Of a DNA stretch of 64,000 nucleotides, positions 26,984 through 36,435 are shown piece by piece; position 1 is the stretch's first letter; each line of letters starts with the position of its first letter. The DNA comes from Paraburkholderia sp. BCC1886 (GTDB lineage: Bacteria; Pseudomonadota; Gammaproteobacteria; Burkholderiales; Burkholderiaceae). Under the pieces are notes generated by a model that searched no databases, was not told where the DNA came from, and worked only from the letters and a program-made list of their open reading frames with translations. The position numbers were made by a program, and so were the translations under genes. Where the stretch lies: assembly GCF_900996245.1 (NCBI RefSeq), contig NZ_CAAJGK010000036.1, positions 1-64,000 of the forward strand. Direction: 5' to 3'.

Positions 26984-27095
26984 GATCCTTGGTTCCGTTG
27001 TTGTGGTGTTCAGTGTGTGGTGGTGTGTGTGGTGTGCGTGGTGTACCCGGGCTGTGCGGGAAGCGGCAGCCGCGCGGCTGCCGCTGCGGCTGTCA

Positions 27096-28463
27096 TTACG
27101 TCTCGAACAGTCCCGCGCCGATATAAGAACCCGGCTTCGCGCCCGGCGGCACCGCGAAAATCGCACTGCCGACGTGGGTCGTGAACTGGTTCATCATGTC
27201 GAACTTCGCAAGTCTGTCGTTGATGGGAATGAAGCCGGTACGCGGGTCGCCCTGATGCGCGATGAAAATCAGCCCCGCGTCGTACTCGGTTTCCTGGCGC
27301 CATGGCGGCCAGCGTTCGATGTAGAAATTGGTGCCGTCGTTATACGAATACGAGCGGCGCAGGATCTGCGCGCCGTTGTTGCTCGCCTGATTCGACAGGC
27401 GCACATGCGAGTTCTCCGGAATCACCGGATTGCCGTCCTTGTCCTCTTCCTTCAGGTCGACGGCGTCGAACTCGTGCTGCTTGCCGATCGGCGCGCCGCT
27501 GTATTTGTGACGGCCGAACACCTGCTCCTGAAAATCCACCTCGGTGTTGTCCCAGTGTTCGAGCGTAATGCGGATGCGGCGCACCACCGTGTACGTGCCG
27601 CCTTCCATCCACGGTGCGTCGGGGGACGCTTTGGCCCACACGAACTCGTTCATCAACTGCGGTTGCGTGGTCGACGGGTTGTTGGTGCCGTCCTTGAAGC
27701 CCATCAGATTGCGCGGCGTCTGCCCGCGCGGACCGGACAGGAAGCCGGACTGGCCCCAGCGCATGGTGGCGACGCCGTAGGCCATTCGCGACAACTGACG
27801 CACGGCGTGAAACGCCACTTGCTGATCGTTCGCGCAGGCCTGAATGAACAGATCGCCGCCGGTCTTCTCGGCGATCAGCTGATCGCCATTGAAGCGCGGC
27901 AGATCGACGAGCGCGGCGGGGCGGCGCGATGCCAGCCCATAGCGGTCCTTTCCTTCATGCGTGAACAGACCCGGGCCGAAGCCGAACGTGATGGTCAGCC
28001 CGCACGGGCCGAGACCGAGCACGTCGCCGGAGTCGGGCGCGGGTTTGCTGGTGGTGGGGTTCGCTGCATCGCCCGCATTGTCCGTGCTGCTCGCGGTGGT
28101 CGCGCTGCTTGCGCTGTTTGTCGTGTTCGCCGGCAACGGTGCGGCGGTCGCCCCTTGCGTCAGACGCGCCGATGCCTCGGTCCATGCACGCAGCAACGCG
28201 ATCACGTCCTCGCGCCGGGTGGTGGTCAGATCGAGCGCCGCGACGTAGGTGTGGGTCTGCTGCGGCGTGACGATACCGCTCTGATGCGTGCCGTAAAACG
28301 GCTCGACCACCAGTTGCGGATCGACGCTGTGCGGCGCCGCCCTGGCGAGCGCCGACGGCGACGCAGCGAGTCCCGCGCCGAGACTCGCCCCGGCCGCGAC
28401 CGCTGCGCCGCCGGCCTTCAGAAAGCCGCGCCGTGACGGCCGCGGAGGTTGATCTTTTGCCAT
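27096..28463 (-). CDS. efeB: Tat-exported Dyp-type heme peroxidase (EfeB/DyP)
   Basis: 455 residues. Twin-arginine signal RRGFLK at 11-16, then a DyP peroxidase with GFKDGTNNP (255-263; Asp258 is the catalytic GxxDG aspartate), the proximal heme His in NSHVRL (His353) and the distal region REW-like RSYSYNDG. EfeB acts in the periplasm in EfeUOB iron uptake, and DyPs have been linked to heme/iron handling. A 40-residue Ser/Thr/Ala/Asn-rich insertion (about 108-147) is longer than usual. No EfeU or EfeO is nearby; FbpABC seems to take that place. Confidence 0.9.
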   Translation of the reverse strand: MAKDQPPRPSRRGFLKAGGAAVAAGASLGAGLAASPSALARAAPHSVDPQLVVEPFYGTHQSGIVTPQQTHTYVAALDLTTTRREDVIALLRAWTEASARLTQGATAAPLPANTTNSASSATTASSTDNAGDAANPTTSKPAPDSGDVLGLGPCGLTITFGFGPGLFTHEGKDRYGLASRRPAALVDLPRFNGDQLIAEKTGGDLFIQACANDQQVAFHAVRQLSRMAYGVATMRWGQSGFLSGPRGQTPRNLMGFKDGTNNPSTTQPQLMNEFVWAKASPDAPWMEGGTYTVVRRIRITLEHWDNTEVDFQEQVFGRHKYSGAPIGKQHEFDAVDLKEEDKDGNPVIPENSHVRLSNQASNNGAQILRRSYSYNDGTNFYIERWPPWRQETEYDAGLIFIAHQGDPRTGFIPINDRLAKFDMMNQFTTHVGSAIFAVPPGAKPGSYIGAGLFET

Positions 28464-28512
28464 GTTGCTTCACCTTCGAGTGGCCCTGAAGCTGGCCGGA
28501 ACCTGATGTTGC

Positions 28513-29664
28513 CTACTTCGCCAGCACCAGCGTGTTGACATCGTCCTGCACGTAATAGAAGCCGTCGCCTTCCGGCGTCATCGCGAGGCCGAACAGGTCG
28601 CCGTTGCCGGGCGGCGATTGTGCCTTGTCGGTGTCGATCCAGCGCGCGTACAACTGCTTGCCGGCGACCGGATCGATTTCGACGATCTGGCCGTTCAGCG
28701 CATTCGTGACGAGCAGGTGGCCGTTGGGCGCGGTGACCATCGCGAGCGGGCGATGCAGCAGACCGTCCGCCGTCAGCTGACGGCCGACGCCGGCGCTGGT
28801 GTCGCGCGTCATCGGTTCGTCGATTTCGGTGATGCGGTTACCGATCGCGTCGGACACGTACAGCAGTTTCTGATCCGCCGAGAGCGCGAGACCGGTCGGC
28901 CCAACGAGGAACACGCCCTTGTCCGCCTGCGCGCCGAAGCCGCTGCCGACCACGGTTTCCTGCTTCACGACCGGCGGCTTGCCGGCGGGCACGTCGAGGT
29001 CGAGGCGCAGCACGGTGGCCTGCTTGAACACCGGCGGCGTGCCTTCGGCGCCGCCCACGCCGAAGCCGGCATTGCTCACGAACAGCGTCGCGCTGGTGCC
29101 GTTGTCGACCACGGCCATGTTGCCCCACGGGTCGTTGATGTTCGGGCTGCTGATGGTGGAAGCGACCTTGCCGTTCGGGTCGATCACGATCAGGCAGCCG
29201 GCGCCCTTGGTGCCGGTGGTGCCGTCGTTGCTCGGCGTGCTGCCGACGATCACGTAACCGGACTTCAGCATGGTCATCGCGGTCGACAGGCCGATGCCGC
29301 CCGGGCATTCCTTCAGATCGCGCGGCACCGTGGCGAACACGCTCATCTGCTTCGTGTCCGGGTGATAGTTGACGATGGTGCTGCCGGTGCCCTGCAGATT
29401 GGTCGAGTTGTTGAAGTTGCCGATCAGCACGTCGCCTTGCTTGACGGTGCCTGCCGTCACCGGCGCGACGATCACCGCGTACGGATTCTGGTCGCCGTTC
29501 TCGGGCACCGTGTTGATGAGCGTGGTGTGATGCTTGACGGTTTCGAGAAAGCCTTGCGGGTCGGCATGCGCGAGGCCGGCCGTCGCGAAGGCGGCCGCGC
29601 CGGCCGCCGCGGCGAGCAGCGCACGCGCGGCACGCGGCGCAGTGACGCGCGTGAGTGAATTCAT
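28513..29664 (-). CDS. exported beta-propeller protein (SMP-30/NHL-like), hypothetical
   Basis: 383 residues with a Sec signal peptide (about 1-35, ending AHADP). Repeated strand patterns such as GPTGLALSADQKLLYVSDAIGNRITEID and RPLAMVTAPNGHLLVTNALNGQIVEIDP indicate a multi-bladed NHL/SMP-30-like propeller; two cysteines (KECPGG and GAGCLIV) could form a disulphide. No catalytic signature is obvious. It lies between the porin and efeB in an apparently co-directional iron cluster, suggesting a periplasmic or surface role in metal or ligand binding. Start at 29664 has GGAGAG upstream. Confidence 0.75.
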   Translation of the reverse strand: MNSLTRVTAPRAARALLAAAAGAAAFATAGLAHADPQGFLETVKHHTTLINTVPENGDQNPYAVIVAPVTAGTVKQGDVLIGNFNNSTNLQGTGSTIVNYHPDTKQMSVFATVPRDLKECPGGIGLSTAMTMLKSGYVIVGSTPSNDGTTGTKGAGCLIVIDPNGKVASTISSPNINDPWGNMAVVDNGTSATLFVSNAGFGVGGAEGTPPVFKQATVLRLDLDVPAGKPPVVKQETVVGSGFGAQADKGVFLVGPTGLALSADQKLLYVSDAIGNRITEIDEPMTRDTSAGVGRQLTADGLLHRPLAMVTAPNGHLLVTNALNGQIVEIDPVAGKQLYARWIDTDKAQSPPGNGDLFGLAMTPEGDGFYYVQDDVNTLVLAK

Positions 29665-29780
29665 GAGGGGCTCTCCGTGCGAGCACACAAAGCGGTAATG
29701 ACGGTCATGATCGGAAGCATGGGTCGGGTTATCGGTAGCGTGTGTTTGTAGTGGGTGGTGACGAACGGGCGCGGATTTCA

Positions 29781-31304
29781 TCAGAACGTGATGTTGGTGC
29801 GCACGCCGATCACGAACGTATTGCGCAGCGGTTGCGTCGGATCGTTCGGGTTCTGGCCGGCGCCGGCGTTGAACGTGTACTGCGCATCGGCCTGCAATTG
29901 CCACCACGGATTGACCTGATACTGGTACGTCGCTTCGAGCGTGGTTTCGCTGGTGCGCGCACCGTACGGACTGCCGTTGAACGACAGGCTATCCTGATCG
30001 AGTCCGTTCACATGATTGCCGACCTTGATATAGGTCGCCGCGAGTCCCACGCTGTCGTTATCGCGGCCGGCGAACGGCGCTTTCATCACGACGCCGACGT
30101 TGGCCGCGAGGTTCACCAGATTGCGGTCGCCCGGCGCGCCCATTACGCGCGCGAACACGCCGATGCTGCGCGGCTCGTCCGGATCGGGACGCCAGATCAT
30201 CTGGTCGGCCACTGCATAAATGCTGTAGTCGCCACGATGATTCGCGGCGACGCCGGTCGTGGCCGGATTTGCGAGCGACAGGCCGGTGTTGTCGTAGCGC
30301 TGGTCGGCGAAGCTGCCGTTGTTGTACCAGACCCCGAGCTTGTACGTGCCCGGCAAACCGCCGCCGCCTGCGCTGACCATTTCGCCGTCCGACGGCTGGT
30401 TGATCGCGTACTGCACTTCGCCGATGAACAGCGTGCCGGTATGCAGATTGAAGTTGGTGCCGCTCAGGTTGTTCGGATTGTTGCCGAGCGGATCGCCATC
30501 GAATACACCGGCGAGCGCCGTGATCGACGGCGTGATCTGGCCGCGCACGCGCACGCCGAGATCGGCGAGCGGGTAGGCCGGACCGCCCGATGGCATGTCG
30601 TACGAAGGCAGCGCCGGCCAGCCGAACATCGTGTTGACGAACAACGCCGAGTAGGTGCTGGTAATGAATTCCTGGTCGATACTTTGCTGACCGATCTTCA
30701 CGTCGACGCGCTTGTTGAGAAACGACTGCTGATACCACAGCTCCCACAGCCGCGTGGTGTCGGTCGCCTCGATACCGCTTGCCGTATTCAGCGTGCCGAG
30801 TTTGTTCGCGCTGAGGTTGGCGCCGTGAATCTGCAACGCGCTGACGTTGAACAGACCGCCGGGCAAACCGAAGGCTTTCTGCGTATCCATCTGCACCGTG
30901 GCGGTCGTCAGACCGTCGTAGTCGGCGCCGCGTGCGAGACCGCCGCGCACGTTGGCGAGCACCTCGCTGGTTTCGGTGAGCGCAAACGTGACGCCGTACT
31001 TGCCGAGCCACGGACGCAGGCCGCCGATATCGCCAAGCATTTGCGGACGATTCCAGAAACCGGTCCACTGGTTCGTCTGCGTCGCCTTGATGTTCAGATC
31101 GGCTTCGGACGCGTCGGAGGTTGCGTCGGGATTGCTTTCGGCCATCGCGACGCCGGCGGTCAACGAGGCCCACGCGAGCACGGTATAGAGCGCGGTGCGG
31201 CGCATGAAGGGCAGGTGTGAGCGGTGCGTGGCGCTGCCGCGGACCACGTTATCGCGCAGCGCGCGGTCCCGGTTCGCGGGTGTGCCGAGGTGGGCGAACT
31301 TCAT
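29781..31304 (-). CDS. OprB-family porin at the head of the iron cluster
   Basis: About 507 residues. The OprB family is recognised by GLRPWLGKYGVTFALTETSE, the Asp/Asn/Gly-rich loops and the C-terminal FVIGVRTNITF ending in phenylalanine. The start is ambiguous: ATG 31304 has a good site (AAGGAATTCG) but adds 33 residues before a typical signal peptide that begins at ATG 31205 (MRRTALYTVLAWASLTAGVA) without a visible site. OprB porins normally pass sugars; here the neighbours and the upstream Fur-like box argue for a role in iron or chelate entry. Confidence 0.85.
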   Translation of the reverse strand: MKFAHLGTPANRDRALRDNVVRGSATHRSHLPFMRRTALYTVLAWASLTAGVAMAESNPDATSDASEADLNIKATQTNQWTGFWNRPQMLGDIGGLRPWLGKYGVTFALTETSEVLANVRGGLARGADYDGLTTATVQMDTQKAFGLPGGLFNVSALQIHGANLSANKLGTLNTASGIEATDTTRLWELWYQQSFLNKRVDVKIGQQSIDQEFITSTYSALFVNTMFGWPALPSYDMPSGGPAYPLADLGVRVRGQITPSITALAGVFDGDPLGNNPNNLSGTNFNLHTGTLFIGEVQYAINQPSDGEMVSAGGGGLPGTYKLGVWYNNGSFADQRYDNTGLSLANPATTGVAANHRGDYSIYAVADQMIWRPDPDEPRSIGVFARVMGAPGDRNLVNLAANVGVVMKAPFAGRDNDSVGLAATYIKVGNHVNGLDQDSLSFNGSPYGARTSETTLEATYQYQVNPWWQLQADAQYTFNAGAGQNPNDPTQPLRNTFVIGVRTNITF

Positions 31305-31614
31305 CGAATTCCTTGTTGGTGTTGTCTCGACTTGTATGGCCAGCGCTGCGCGTGGCACCTTACTGCAAGCCATCTTTGGAGACGGCCGCTGCAGCGAATG
31401 GTGAGATCGTACGCACGCGAATCCTGATCGTCAATGTGATTGAGAATGATTCGCATCAATTATCCATGAAAGTTTTTTTATTTTTACGGACTACGATCAA
31501 AAGTCATTTCTTCGAAATCAAAACGGAATTCTGGTGTAATTGTTTTGAAGGCTGGTGCTCATATCTTTACTGCGTCCCGCACGATTCAGTGGGCGCCCCA
31601 TACAGGAGACGGAC
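31305..31614. other. divergent regulatory region with Fur box
   Basis: About 310 bases between the porin gene (minus) and the exported Gly/Ser-rich protein (plus). The centre and right are AT-rich, consistent with two promoters. It contains the Fur-like site annotated separately; no further coding frame is supported. Confidence 0.5.
31440..31459. promoter_or_regulatory. candidate Fur box upstream of the iron cluster
   Basis: TTGAGAATGATTCGCATCAA closely matches the Fur pattern (a/t)TGAGAATNATTCTCAT used by beta- and gammaproteobacteria, with symmetrical outer TTGA/TCAA. It lies about 135 bases upstream of the porin start and would repress the whole porin-propeller-efeB-fbpABC cluster when iron is plentiful. 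The divergent exported protein could share it. Confidence 0.65.
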
Positions 31615-32295
31615 ATGAACAGACGCACCGTATTGATCTCGCTGCTGGCAGGTAGCGCATGGTGGTTGAGCGGCGCCGCACAGGCACAACTCAATCTGAA
31701 GCAACTAGGCATCGGCGGCGGCGGGGGTGCGGCCGGTAGCAGCGGTGACGCAGGCGGCGGTGTGTCGCAGTTGTTGCAGACCTACGTCGGTGCGAACCAG
31801 CAGGTGCTCGGCGGGCAGTCGAGCCTCGCCTCCGCCATGGGCATGACGAGTGCGGCGGGGCAGGCCAAACAGGCGGCGGGTTTGTTGAGCGGCGGCACGC
31901 CTTCGGTGAGTCAGTTGACTCAGGTCGGCAATACCCAGCAATCGTTATCGCAATCGCTCACGCAGGCCATTGCCAGCCGCTCGGGTGATTCCGCATCGGC
32001 CACGCCCGTGAACAAACAGGCATTCACCGACGGGCTGTCGTCGCTCGGCAAAGGCGTAAGCCAATACTCGAGTTTGCAGTCGGGCCTCGGCAGTGTCGGT
32101 CAGATGAGTCCGTCGTCGCTGCTGCAGTCGGGAATGAATCCGCAGACCGCGCAGAGTGCGGCCTATATCGCGCAATCCGCGCCGGGTCAGTTGCAATCGT
32201 TGATGAGCACGTTGAGTTCGGCCGTGCAGTTCGCGTCGAGTCACGGCATCAGCGTGCCGTCCATCGCGACTTCGGCGCTCAAGGGCGGGCAATAG
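31615..32295 (+). CDS. exported Gly/Ser/Gln-rich hypothetical protein
   Basis: 226 residues with a Sec signal peptide (RRTVLISLLAGSAWWLSGAA, cleavage near AQAQ). The mature protein is rich in Gly, Ser, Gln and Ala, with a poly-Gly tract (GIGGGGGAAG) and predicted helical segments such as SQLLQTYVGANQQVLGGQ and QSLSQSLTQAIASR; the spacing suggests a repeated amphipathic helix. No cysteine is present. Start supported by CAGGAGACGG. I do not recognise the family; cell-surface or periplasmic location likely. It may share the Fur-box region with the porin. Confidence 0.72.
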   Translation: MNRRTVLISLLAGSAWWLSGAAQAQLNLKQLGIGGGGGAAGSSGDAGGGVSQLLQTYVGANQQVLGGQSSLASAMGMTSAAGQAKQAAGLLSGGTPSVSQLTQVGNTQQSLSQSLTQAIASRSGDSASATPVNKQAFTDGLSSLGKGVSQYSSLQSGLGSVGQMSPSSLLQSGMNPQTAQSAAYIAQSAPGQLQSLMSTLSSAVQFASSHGISVPSIATSALKGGQ

Positions 32296-32446
32296 GAACA
32301 GAAAGCAACCGTGTGCGCGATAGCGAAGCCGCCGACATCGTCCAGACGGCAAAAGCGGCTATGATCGTTCCCCGAACCCGGCGGGCCGTCTGTGCGCCCT
32401 CTCGCGTTCAGCGCTTCAATGACCCTAGCCACCTGGACCTTCGCCG

Positions 32447-33283
32447 ATGTCGCACACCGTCAATCTCGATCACTACTTTGCCCGCATAGGTTATGAAGGC
32501 CCGCGCGCGGCCACGCTGGATGTGCTGCGCGATCTGCACCGCCTGCATCCCGAAGCCATTCCGTTCGAGAACCTCAACCCGCTCGCCCGGCGCGCGGTGA
32601 AACTGGAGATCGAGTCCATCGAAGCGAAACTGGTGGACAGCCGGCGCGGCGGCTACTGTTTCGAGCAGAACGCGCTGTTCGCGAACGTGCTGATGCAACT
32701 CGGCTTCCAGGTCACGCCGCTGCTCGGCCGCGTGATGTGGGGCCGCGAGCCCGATGCGATTCCGCCGCGCACGCATATGGTTCTGCGTGTCGATCTCGGC
32801 GAGGACGCGTGGCTCGTCGACGTCGGCTTTGGCGGCGTCACGTTGACGGAGCCGCTGCGACTGGTGGCGGGCATGACGCAGACTACGCGGCTGGGCACGT
32901 TCCGTCTCGCCGACGCATCGCGCGGCGCGCTCGACCTCGAAGTGCAGGCGCAAGGCGAAGGCTGGCTGCGCACCTATCGCGTGGAATTACATCCGGTCGA
33001 ATGGATCGACTATGAGACCTCGAACTGGTACACGTCGAGCGCGCCGGATTCGATTTTCCTGAGTCATCTGATCGTGTGCCGCGCGTTACCCGGCAGTTGG
33101 GTCACGCTGTTCGACAACCAGTTGAACGAGCGCGGCGCGGACGGCATCATCACGCGCGAACAGCAGATCGACAGCGCCAGTCAGCTCGCGGCTTGCCTGC
33201 GCGACGAATTCGGGCTGACACTCGGCGATCTCGACATCGACGAGATATTCGAACGCCTGCGCGCAGTGACGAACGCTTCCTGA
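32447..33283 (+). CDS. nat: arylamine N-acetyltransferase
   Basis: A 278-residue NAT-family enzyme that transfers acetyl from acetyl-CoA to aromatic amines, hydrazines or related acceptors. The Cys-His-Asp triad is clear: Cys71 in RRGGYCFEQN, His110 in PRTHMVLRV and Asp125 in WLVDVGFGG. IPFENLNPL is the usual N-terminal motif. Length is normal (about 270-290). It stands alone, about 150 bases after the exported protein gene, so its physiological substrate is not indicated. Confidence 0.94.
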   Translation: MSHTVNLDHYFARIGYEGPRAATLDVLRDLHRLHPEAIPFENLNPLARRAVKLEIESIEAKLVDSRRGGYCFEQNALFANVLMQLGFQVTPLLGRVMWGREPDAIPPRTHMVLRVDLGEDAWLVDVGFGGVTLTEPLRLVAGMTQTTRLGTFRLADASRGALDLEVQAQGEGWLRTYRVELHPVEWIDYETSNWYTSSAPDSIFLSHLIVCRALPGSWVTLFDNQLNERGADGIITREQQIDSASQLAACLRDEFGLTLGDLDIDEIFERLRAVTNAS

Positions 33284-33335
33284 TAGCGTGGGCGAACCGC
33301 GTGGGCCGTTGGTCCGCGCCTAAACGCTTTATCGC

Positions 33336-34106
33336 TTACCCTTGCCCCGCGCGCTGCGCCGTATCCGGCGCGAACCGGCAACCGAGCCGATAGCGCGAGC
33401 CCGGATGCACGAAACGCGCGAACGTCACTGCTACGCCGCTCGTCCACGTGCGCCGCATCAGCGTGAGACAAGGTTCCTCGGCGCGCATGTCGAGCAGATC
33501 GGCTTCGGCGCGCGTCGGCAGGCCCGCGTCGACGACATGCTCGACGTCGTGCGCCGGCACGATCGCAAACAGATACGCCGACGGCCTGATGGTCGCGAAG
33601 TCCTGCTGCAAAAAATCCGGCGCGATGGCCGGGTTGACGTAACGGTCTTCGAGTTGCACCGGCAGGCCGTTCTCGCGATGCACGCAGATCACATGAAACA
33701 CGGATGCGCCGGGCGGCAGTCCCAACGCGTTCGACACCGTCACCGAAGCCGTTTCGCGTTGCGCCAGCACCGTCTCGTAACGGTACTCGTGACCGCGCGA
33801 ACGGATCTCGTCGCCGATATGCGCGATCATCAGCAGCGTCGATTGCGGCTTGCTTTGCGCGACGAACGTGCCGACGCCGGACACGCGCGTCACCAGCCCC
33901 GCATCGGCGAGTTCGCGCAGCGCGCGATTGACTGTCATGCGCGATACGCCGAGCGTGGCGACCAGATCGAGTTCGGACGGCAGGCGCTCGCCCGCTTGCC
34001 GCTCGCCCGAATCGATGATCCGCCGGATGTGGTGCTTGACCTGTTCGTAGCGTGCAGCCGGGAGCGCCGGATCCGAGGGTTTGGCTTCCGGCCGGCGCGC
34101 GTTCAT
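33336..34106 (-). CDS. GntR-family (HutC/UTRA) transcriptional repressor
   Basis: 256 residues: GntR HTH ([18 protein letters not shown], then [22 protein letters not shown]) and a UTRA ligand domain ([22 protein letters not shown]) as in HutC, the histidine-utilisation repressor. No hut enzymes are nearby. Its ATG overlaps the stop of the upstream ABC ATPase gene (ATGA), so it is the last gene of the amino-acid importer operon and most likely its repressor. Two GTATATAC sequences upstream of the operon match the core that HutC-type repressors recognise. Confidence 0.88.
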   Translation of the reverse strand: MNARRPEAKPSDPALPAARYEQVKHHIRRIIDSGERQAGERLPSELDLVATLGVSRMTVNRALRELADAGLVTRVSGVGTFVAQSKPQSTLLMIAHIGDEIRSRGHEYRYETVLAQRETASVTVSNALGLPPGASVFHVICVHRENGLPVQLEDRYVNPAIAPDFLQQDFATIRPSAYLFAIVPAHDVEHVVDAGLPTRAEADLLDMRAEEPCLTLMRRTWTSGVAVTFARFVHPGSRYRLGCRFAPDTAQRAGQG

Positions 34107-35020
34107 AGCGGCGCTGCGTCGTCGTTGCCGCGTGCCCAGAACGCGTTGCGGTCGAAATAGTTCTGCAGGAACTGTTGCAGCCGCGGTTGCCCCGCATCGT
34201 GAAAGACTTCGCGTGGCGCACCTTGCGCGGCAATCCGGCCCTGATCGATGAACACGACCTTGTCGGCCACCTGCGCCGCGAAACCCATCTCGTGCGTGAC
34301 GACGGCCATCGTCATGCCGTCGCGCGCGAGCTGCTTCATCACCTGCAGGACTTCGCCGACGAGTTCCGGGTCGAGCGCCGAAGTCGGTTCGTCGAACAGC
34401 ATGATGTGCGGCTCCATTGCCAGCGCGCGCGCAATCGCCACGCGCTGTTGCTGGCCGCCGGAGAGTCGGGCCGGATAGGCATCGGCCTTATGCGCGAGAC
34501 CGACCGTTTCGAGCATCGCGTGAGCGCGGCGGCGTGCCTCGTCGCGCGACAGATGACGCACGCGCAGCAGCGCTTCCATCACGTTGCCGAGTGCCGTCAT
34601 ATGCGGCCACAGATTGAACTGCTGGAACACCATCCCGACATTGCGCCGTACGCGGTTGATCTCGCCCTGCGACGCGCGCACGCGCCGGCCATTGCGCTCG
34701 CTATAGCCGAGCAGTTCGCCTTCGATACGCACGTCGCCCTGATCGTAGGTCTCGAGCGCCGCGAGGCAGCGCAGCAGCGTACTTTTGCCCGAGCCGGACG
34801 GCCCGATGATGCAGACCACTTCGGAGCGCGCGATCTGCAGATCGATGCCGCGCAGTACCTCGACTTCGCCGAAGCGTTTGCGCAGATCGCGCACGTCGAT
34901 GAGCGGCGCGCCGCGCGACGGGTCGGCTCCGGCGTCGCTTGCGACGGTGGACGCGGAGTCGAGCGTGGGAGAGGGCAGGTCGGTCATGGCGTTCATGGAG
35001 AGGTTCGGCGCGGCGTTCAT
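34103..35020 (-). CDS. polar amino-acid ABC transporter ATP-binding protein
   Basis: 305 residues; a 240-residue ABC cassette of the GlnQ/HisP type preceded by about 45 disordered residues ([13 protein letters not shown]...). Walker [31 protein letters not shown], signature [17 protein letters not shown], Walker [16 protein letters not shown], and VVTHEMGFA are all intact. The ATG at 35020 overlaps the permease stop (ATGA). Several downstream in-frame ATGs could serve as starts, so the N-terminus is uncertain. Confidence 0.92.
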   Translation of the reverse strand: MNAAPNLSMNAMTDLPSPTLDSASTVASDAGADPSRGAPLIDVRDLRKRFGEVEVLRGIDLQIARSEVVCIIGPSGSGKSTLLRCLAALETYDQGDVRIEGELLGYSERNGRRVRASQGEINRVRRNVGMVFQQFNLWPHMTALGNVMEALLRVRHLSRDEARRRAHAMLETVGLAHKADAYPARLSGGQQQRVAIARALAMEPHIMLFDEPTSALDPELVGEVLQVMKQLARDGMTMAVVTHEMGFAAQVADKVVFIDQGRIAAQGAPREVFHDAGQPRLQQFLQNYFDRNAFWARGNDDAAPL

Positions 35021-35679
35021 GCCATGAAGCGGGCGATGCGGGTTTCGGCCCACATACCCGCTCGCGACGTGAGTTCGACCAGCGCCAGATAGCACACGCA
35101 CAGCACCAGCAGCGTTTCGACGAAAGCGAAGGTGGCCGAGCCGATGCCGGTCAGCACGAAGGTCAGTTCGGGCACGGTGACGATCGAGAGCACGGCGGTT
35201 TCCTTGCTCAGCACGATGATCAGATTGGTCAGCGCCGGCACGATCAGCACCAGCATTTGCGGCACCTGCACGCGCAGCACCGCCTGAAAGCGCGTGAGCC
35301 CGAGACACGACGCCGCTTCGAGATGACCGCGCGGCACCGACTGGAAACCGGAGCGGAACGCTTCCGCGAAATACGCGCTGCCGTAAAGGCCGAGGCCGAG
35401 CACGCCGGCGGTCATCGGTTCGAGCGTGAGGCCGATGGACGGACCGCCGTAGTACAGCAGAAACAGCTGCACCAGAAACGGCGTGCCGCGAAACAGTTCG
35501 ATGTAGACACGCAGCGCACCGCGTACCCAGCGTCCGCAAAACAGTTGCAGCACGGCAATCAGAAAGCCGATCAGGATGCCGATTGCGACGCCCGCGGCCC
35601 AGGTGCCGAGCGTGGTCGCGAGGCCCGCGGCGATCGGCTGGAGATTGTGCGTGATGACGGTCGGGTCGAGCTTTTGCAT
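35017..35679 (-). CDS. polar amino-acid ABC transporter permease
   Basis: A 220-residue HisM/GlnP-type permease with about five helices. The family's [18 protein letters not shown] and the EAA loop ([24 protein letters not shown]) are clear. It pairs with the permease encoded at 35686, 6 bases upstream. Confidence 0.91.
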   Translation of the reverse strand: MQKLDPTVITHNLQPIAAGLATTLGTWAAGVAIGILIGFLIAVLQLFCGRWVRGALRVYIELFRGTPFLVQLFLLYYGGPSIGLTLEPMTAGVLGLGLYGSAYFAEAFRSGFQSVPRGHLEAASCLGLTRFQAVLRVQVPQMLVLIVPALTNLIIVLSKETAVLSIVTVPELTFVLTGIGSATFAFVETLLVLCVCYLALVELTSRAGMWAETRIARFMA

Positions 35680-35685
35680 GGCGGC

Positions 35686-36336
35686 TCAGCTACGTTGCAG
35701 ACGATATTCGGCGGTATGCGCGACCAGTGCCAGCGCTCCGCAAATCACGAAGTAGATGAGCCCCGCGGCGACATACGCTTCGAGCGGCCGATACGTGCTC
35801 GCGGCGATGTTCTGCGCGGTGCGGGTCAGTTCGGCGACCCCGACCACCGAGATCAGCGACGACGCCTTGATGAGCAGCACCATCTCGTTGACGAGCGAGG
35901 GCAGCGTCAGACGGAAGGCCTGCGGCACGAGAATGCGCCGCAGCATGTCGGCGGACGAGAGTCCGAGCATGCGGGCGGCTTCCAGATGCCCCGGCGGAAT
36001 GCTGAGAAAGCCGCCGCGCAGAATTTCGGCGATATACGACGCGGAGCACAGCGACACGGCGCTGATCGCGGCAACCAGCGGCGATACGTTGATACCCGCG
36101 AACGGCAGCAGGTAATACACCAGCAGCAGTTGCACGAGCATCGGCACGCCGCGAAAGAAGAACACGTAAGCGCCGCCGAACAGGCGCGCCGCGCGATGCG
36201 TGGAAAGCCGCGCCGCGCACACGCCGATCGCGACGAAGAAGCCGATCAGGAGGCCCGCCGCCGACACGCCGACGGTGGCGATCGCGGCATGCAACAGCAA
36301 TGGCAGGCCTTGCAGGAACACGGTCGTGCTGAACAT
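35686..36336 (-). CDS. polar amino-acid ABC transporter permease
   Basis: A 216-residue HisM/GlnP-type permease; motifs [20 protein letters not shown] and the EAA loop [24 protein letters not shown]. An upstream TTG at 36351 keeps the frame open, but the ATG at 36336 places the N-terminus just before helix 1. Forms the heteromeric channel with the neighbouring permease. Confidence 0.9.
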   Translation of the reverse strand: MFSTTVFLQGLPLLLHAAIATVGVSAAGLLIGFFVAIGVCAARLSTHRAARLFGGAYVFFFRGVPMLVQLLLVYYLLPFAGINVSPLVAAISAVSLCSASYIAEILRGGFLSIPPGHLEAARMLGLSSADMLRRILVPQAFRLTLPSLVNEMVLLIKASSLISVVGVAELTRTAQNIAASTYRPLEAYVAAGLIYFVICGALALVAHTAEYRLQRS

Positions 36337-36435
36337 AAGCGGCGCGCTCAACGAAACGGGAGGGCGAGGCGGGCCGGTGCTGCACGTGTGCGCAAGCAGC
36401 GGCCCATGACAGCGGGTCAGGCTCAGTATTTAGGC

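Noticed and set aside
26995..27052. GT-rich tract between fbpA and efeB as a structured RNA or recombination site
   Set aside because: It is a simple GT-rich low-complexity stretch with no stem or conserved motif; treated as composition bias in the spacer.
28618..29658. A 346-codon plus-strand ORF opposite the propeller gene
   Set aside because: Highly Arg/His/Asp-biased with no domain; the minus-strand gene has a signal peptide, ribosome-binding site and repeat pattern.
31205..31304. Choosing ATG 31205 as the porin start
   Set aside because: It gives a neat signal peptide but lacks a ribosome-binding site, while 31304 has AAGGAA; kept as an alternative rather than the annotated start.
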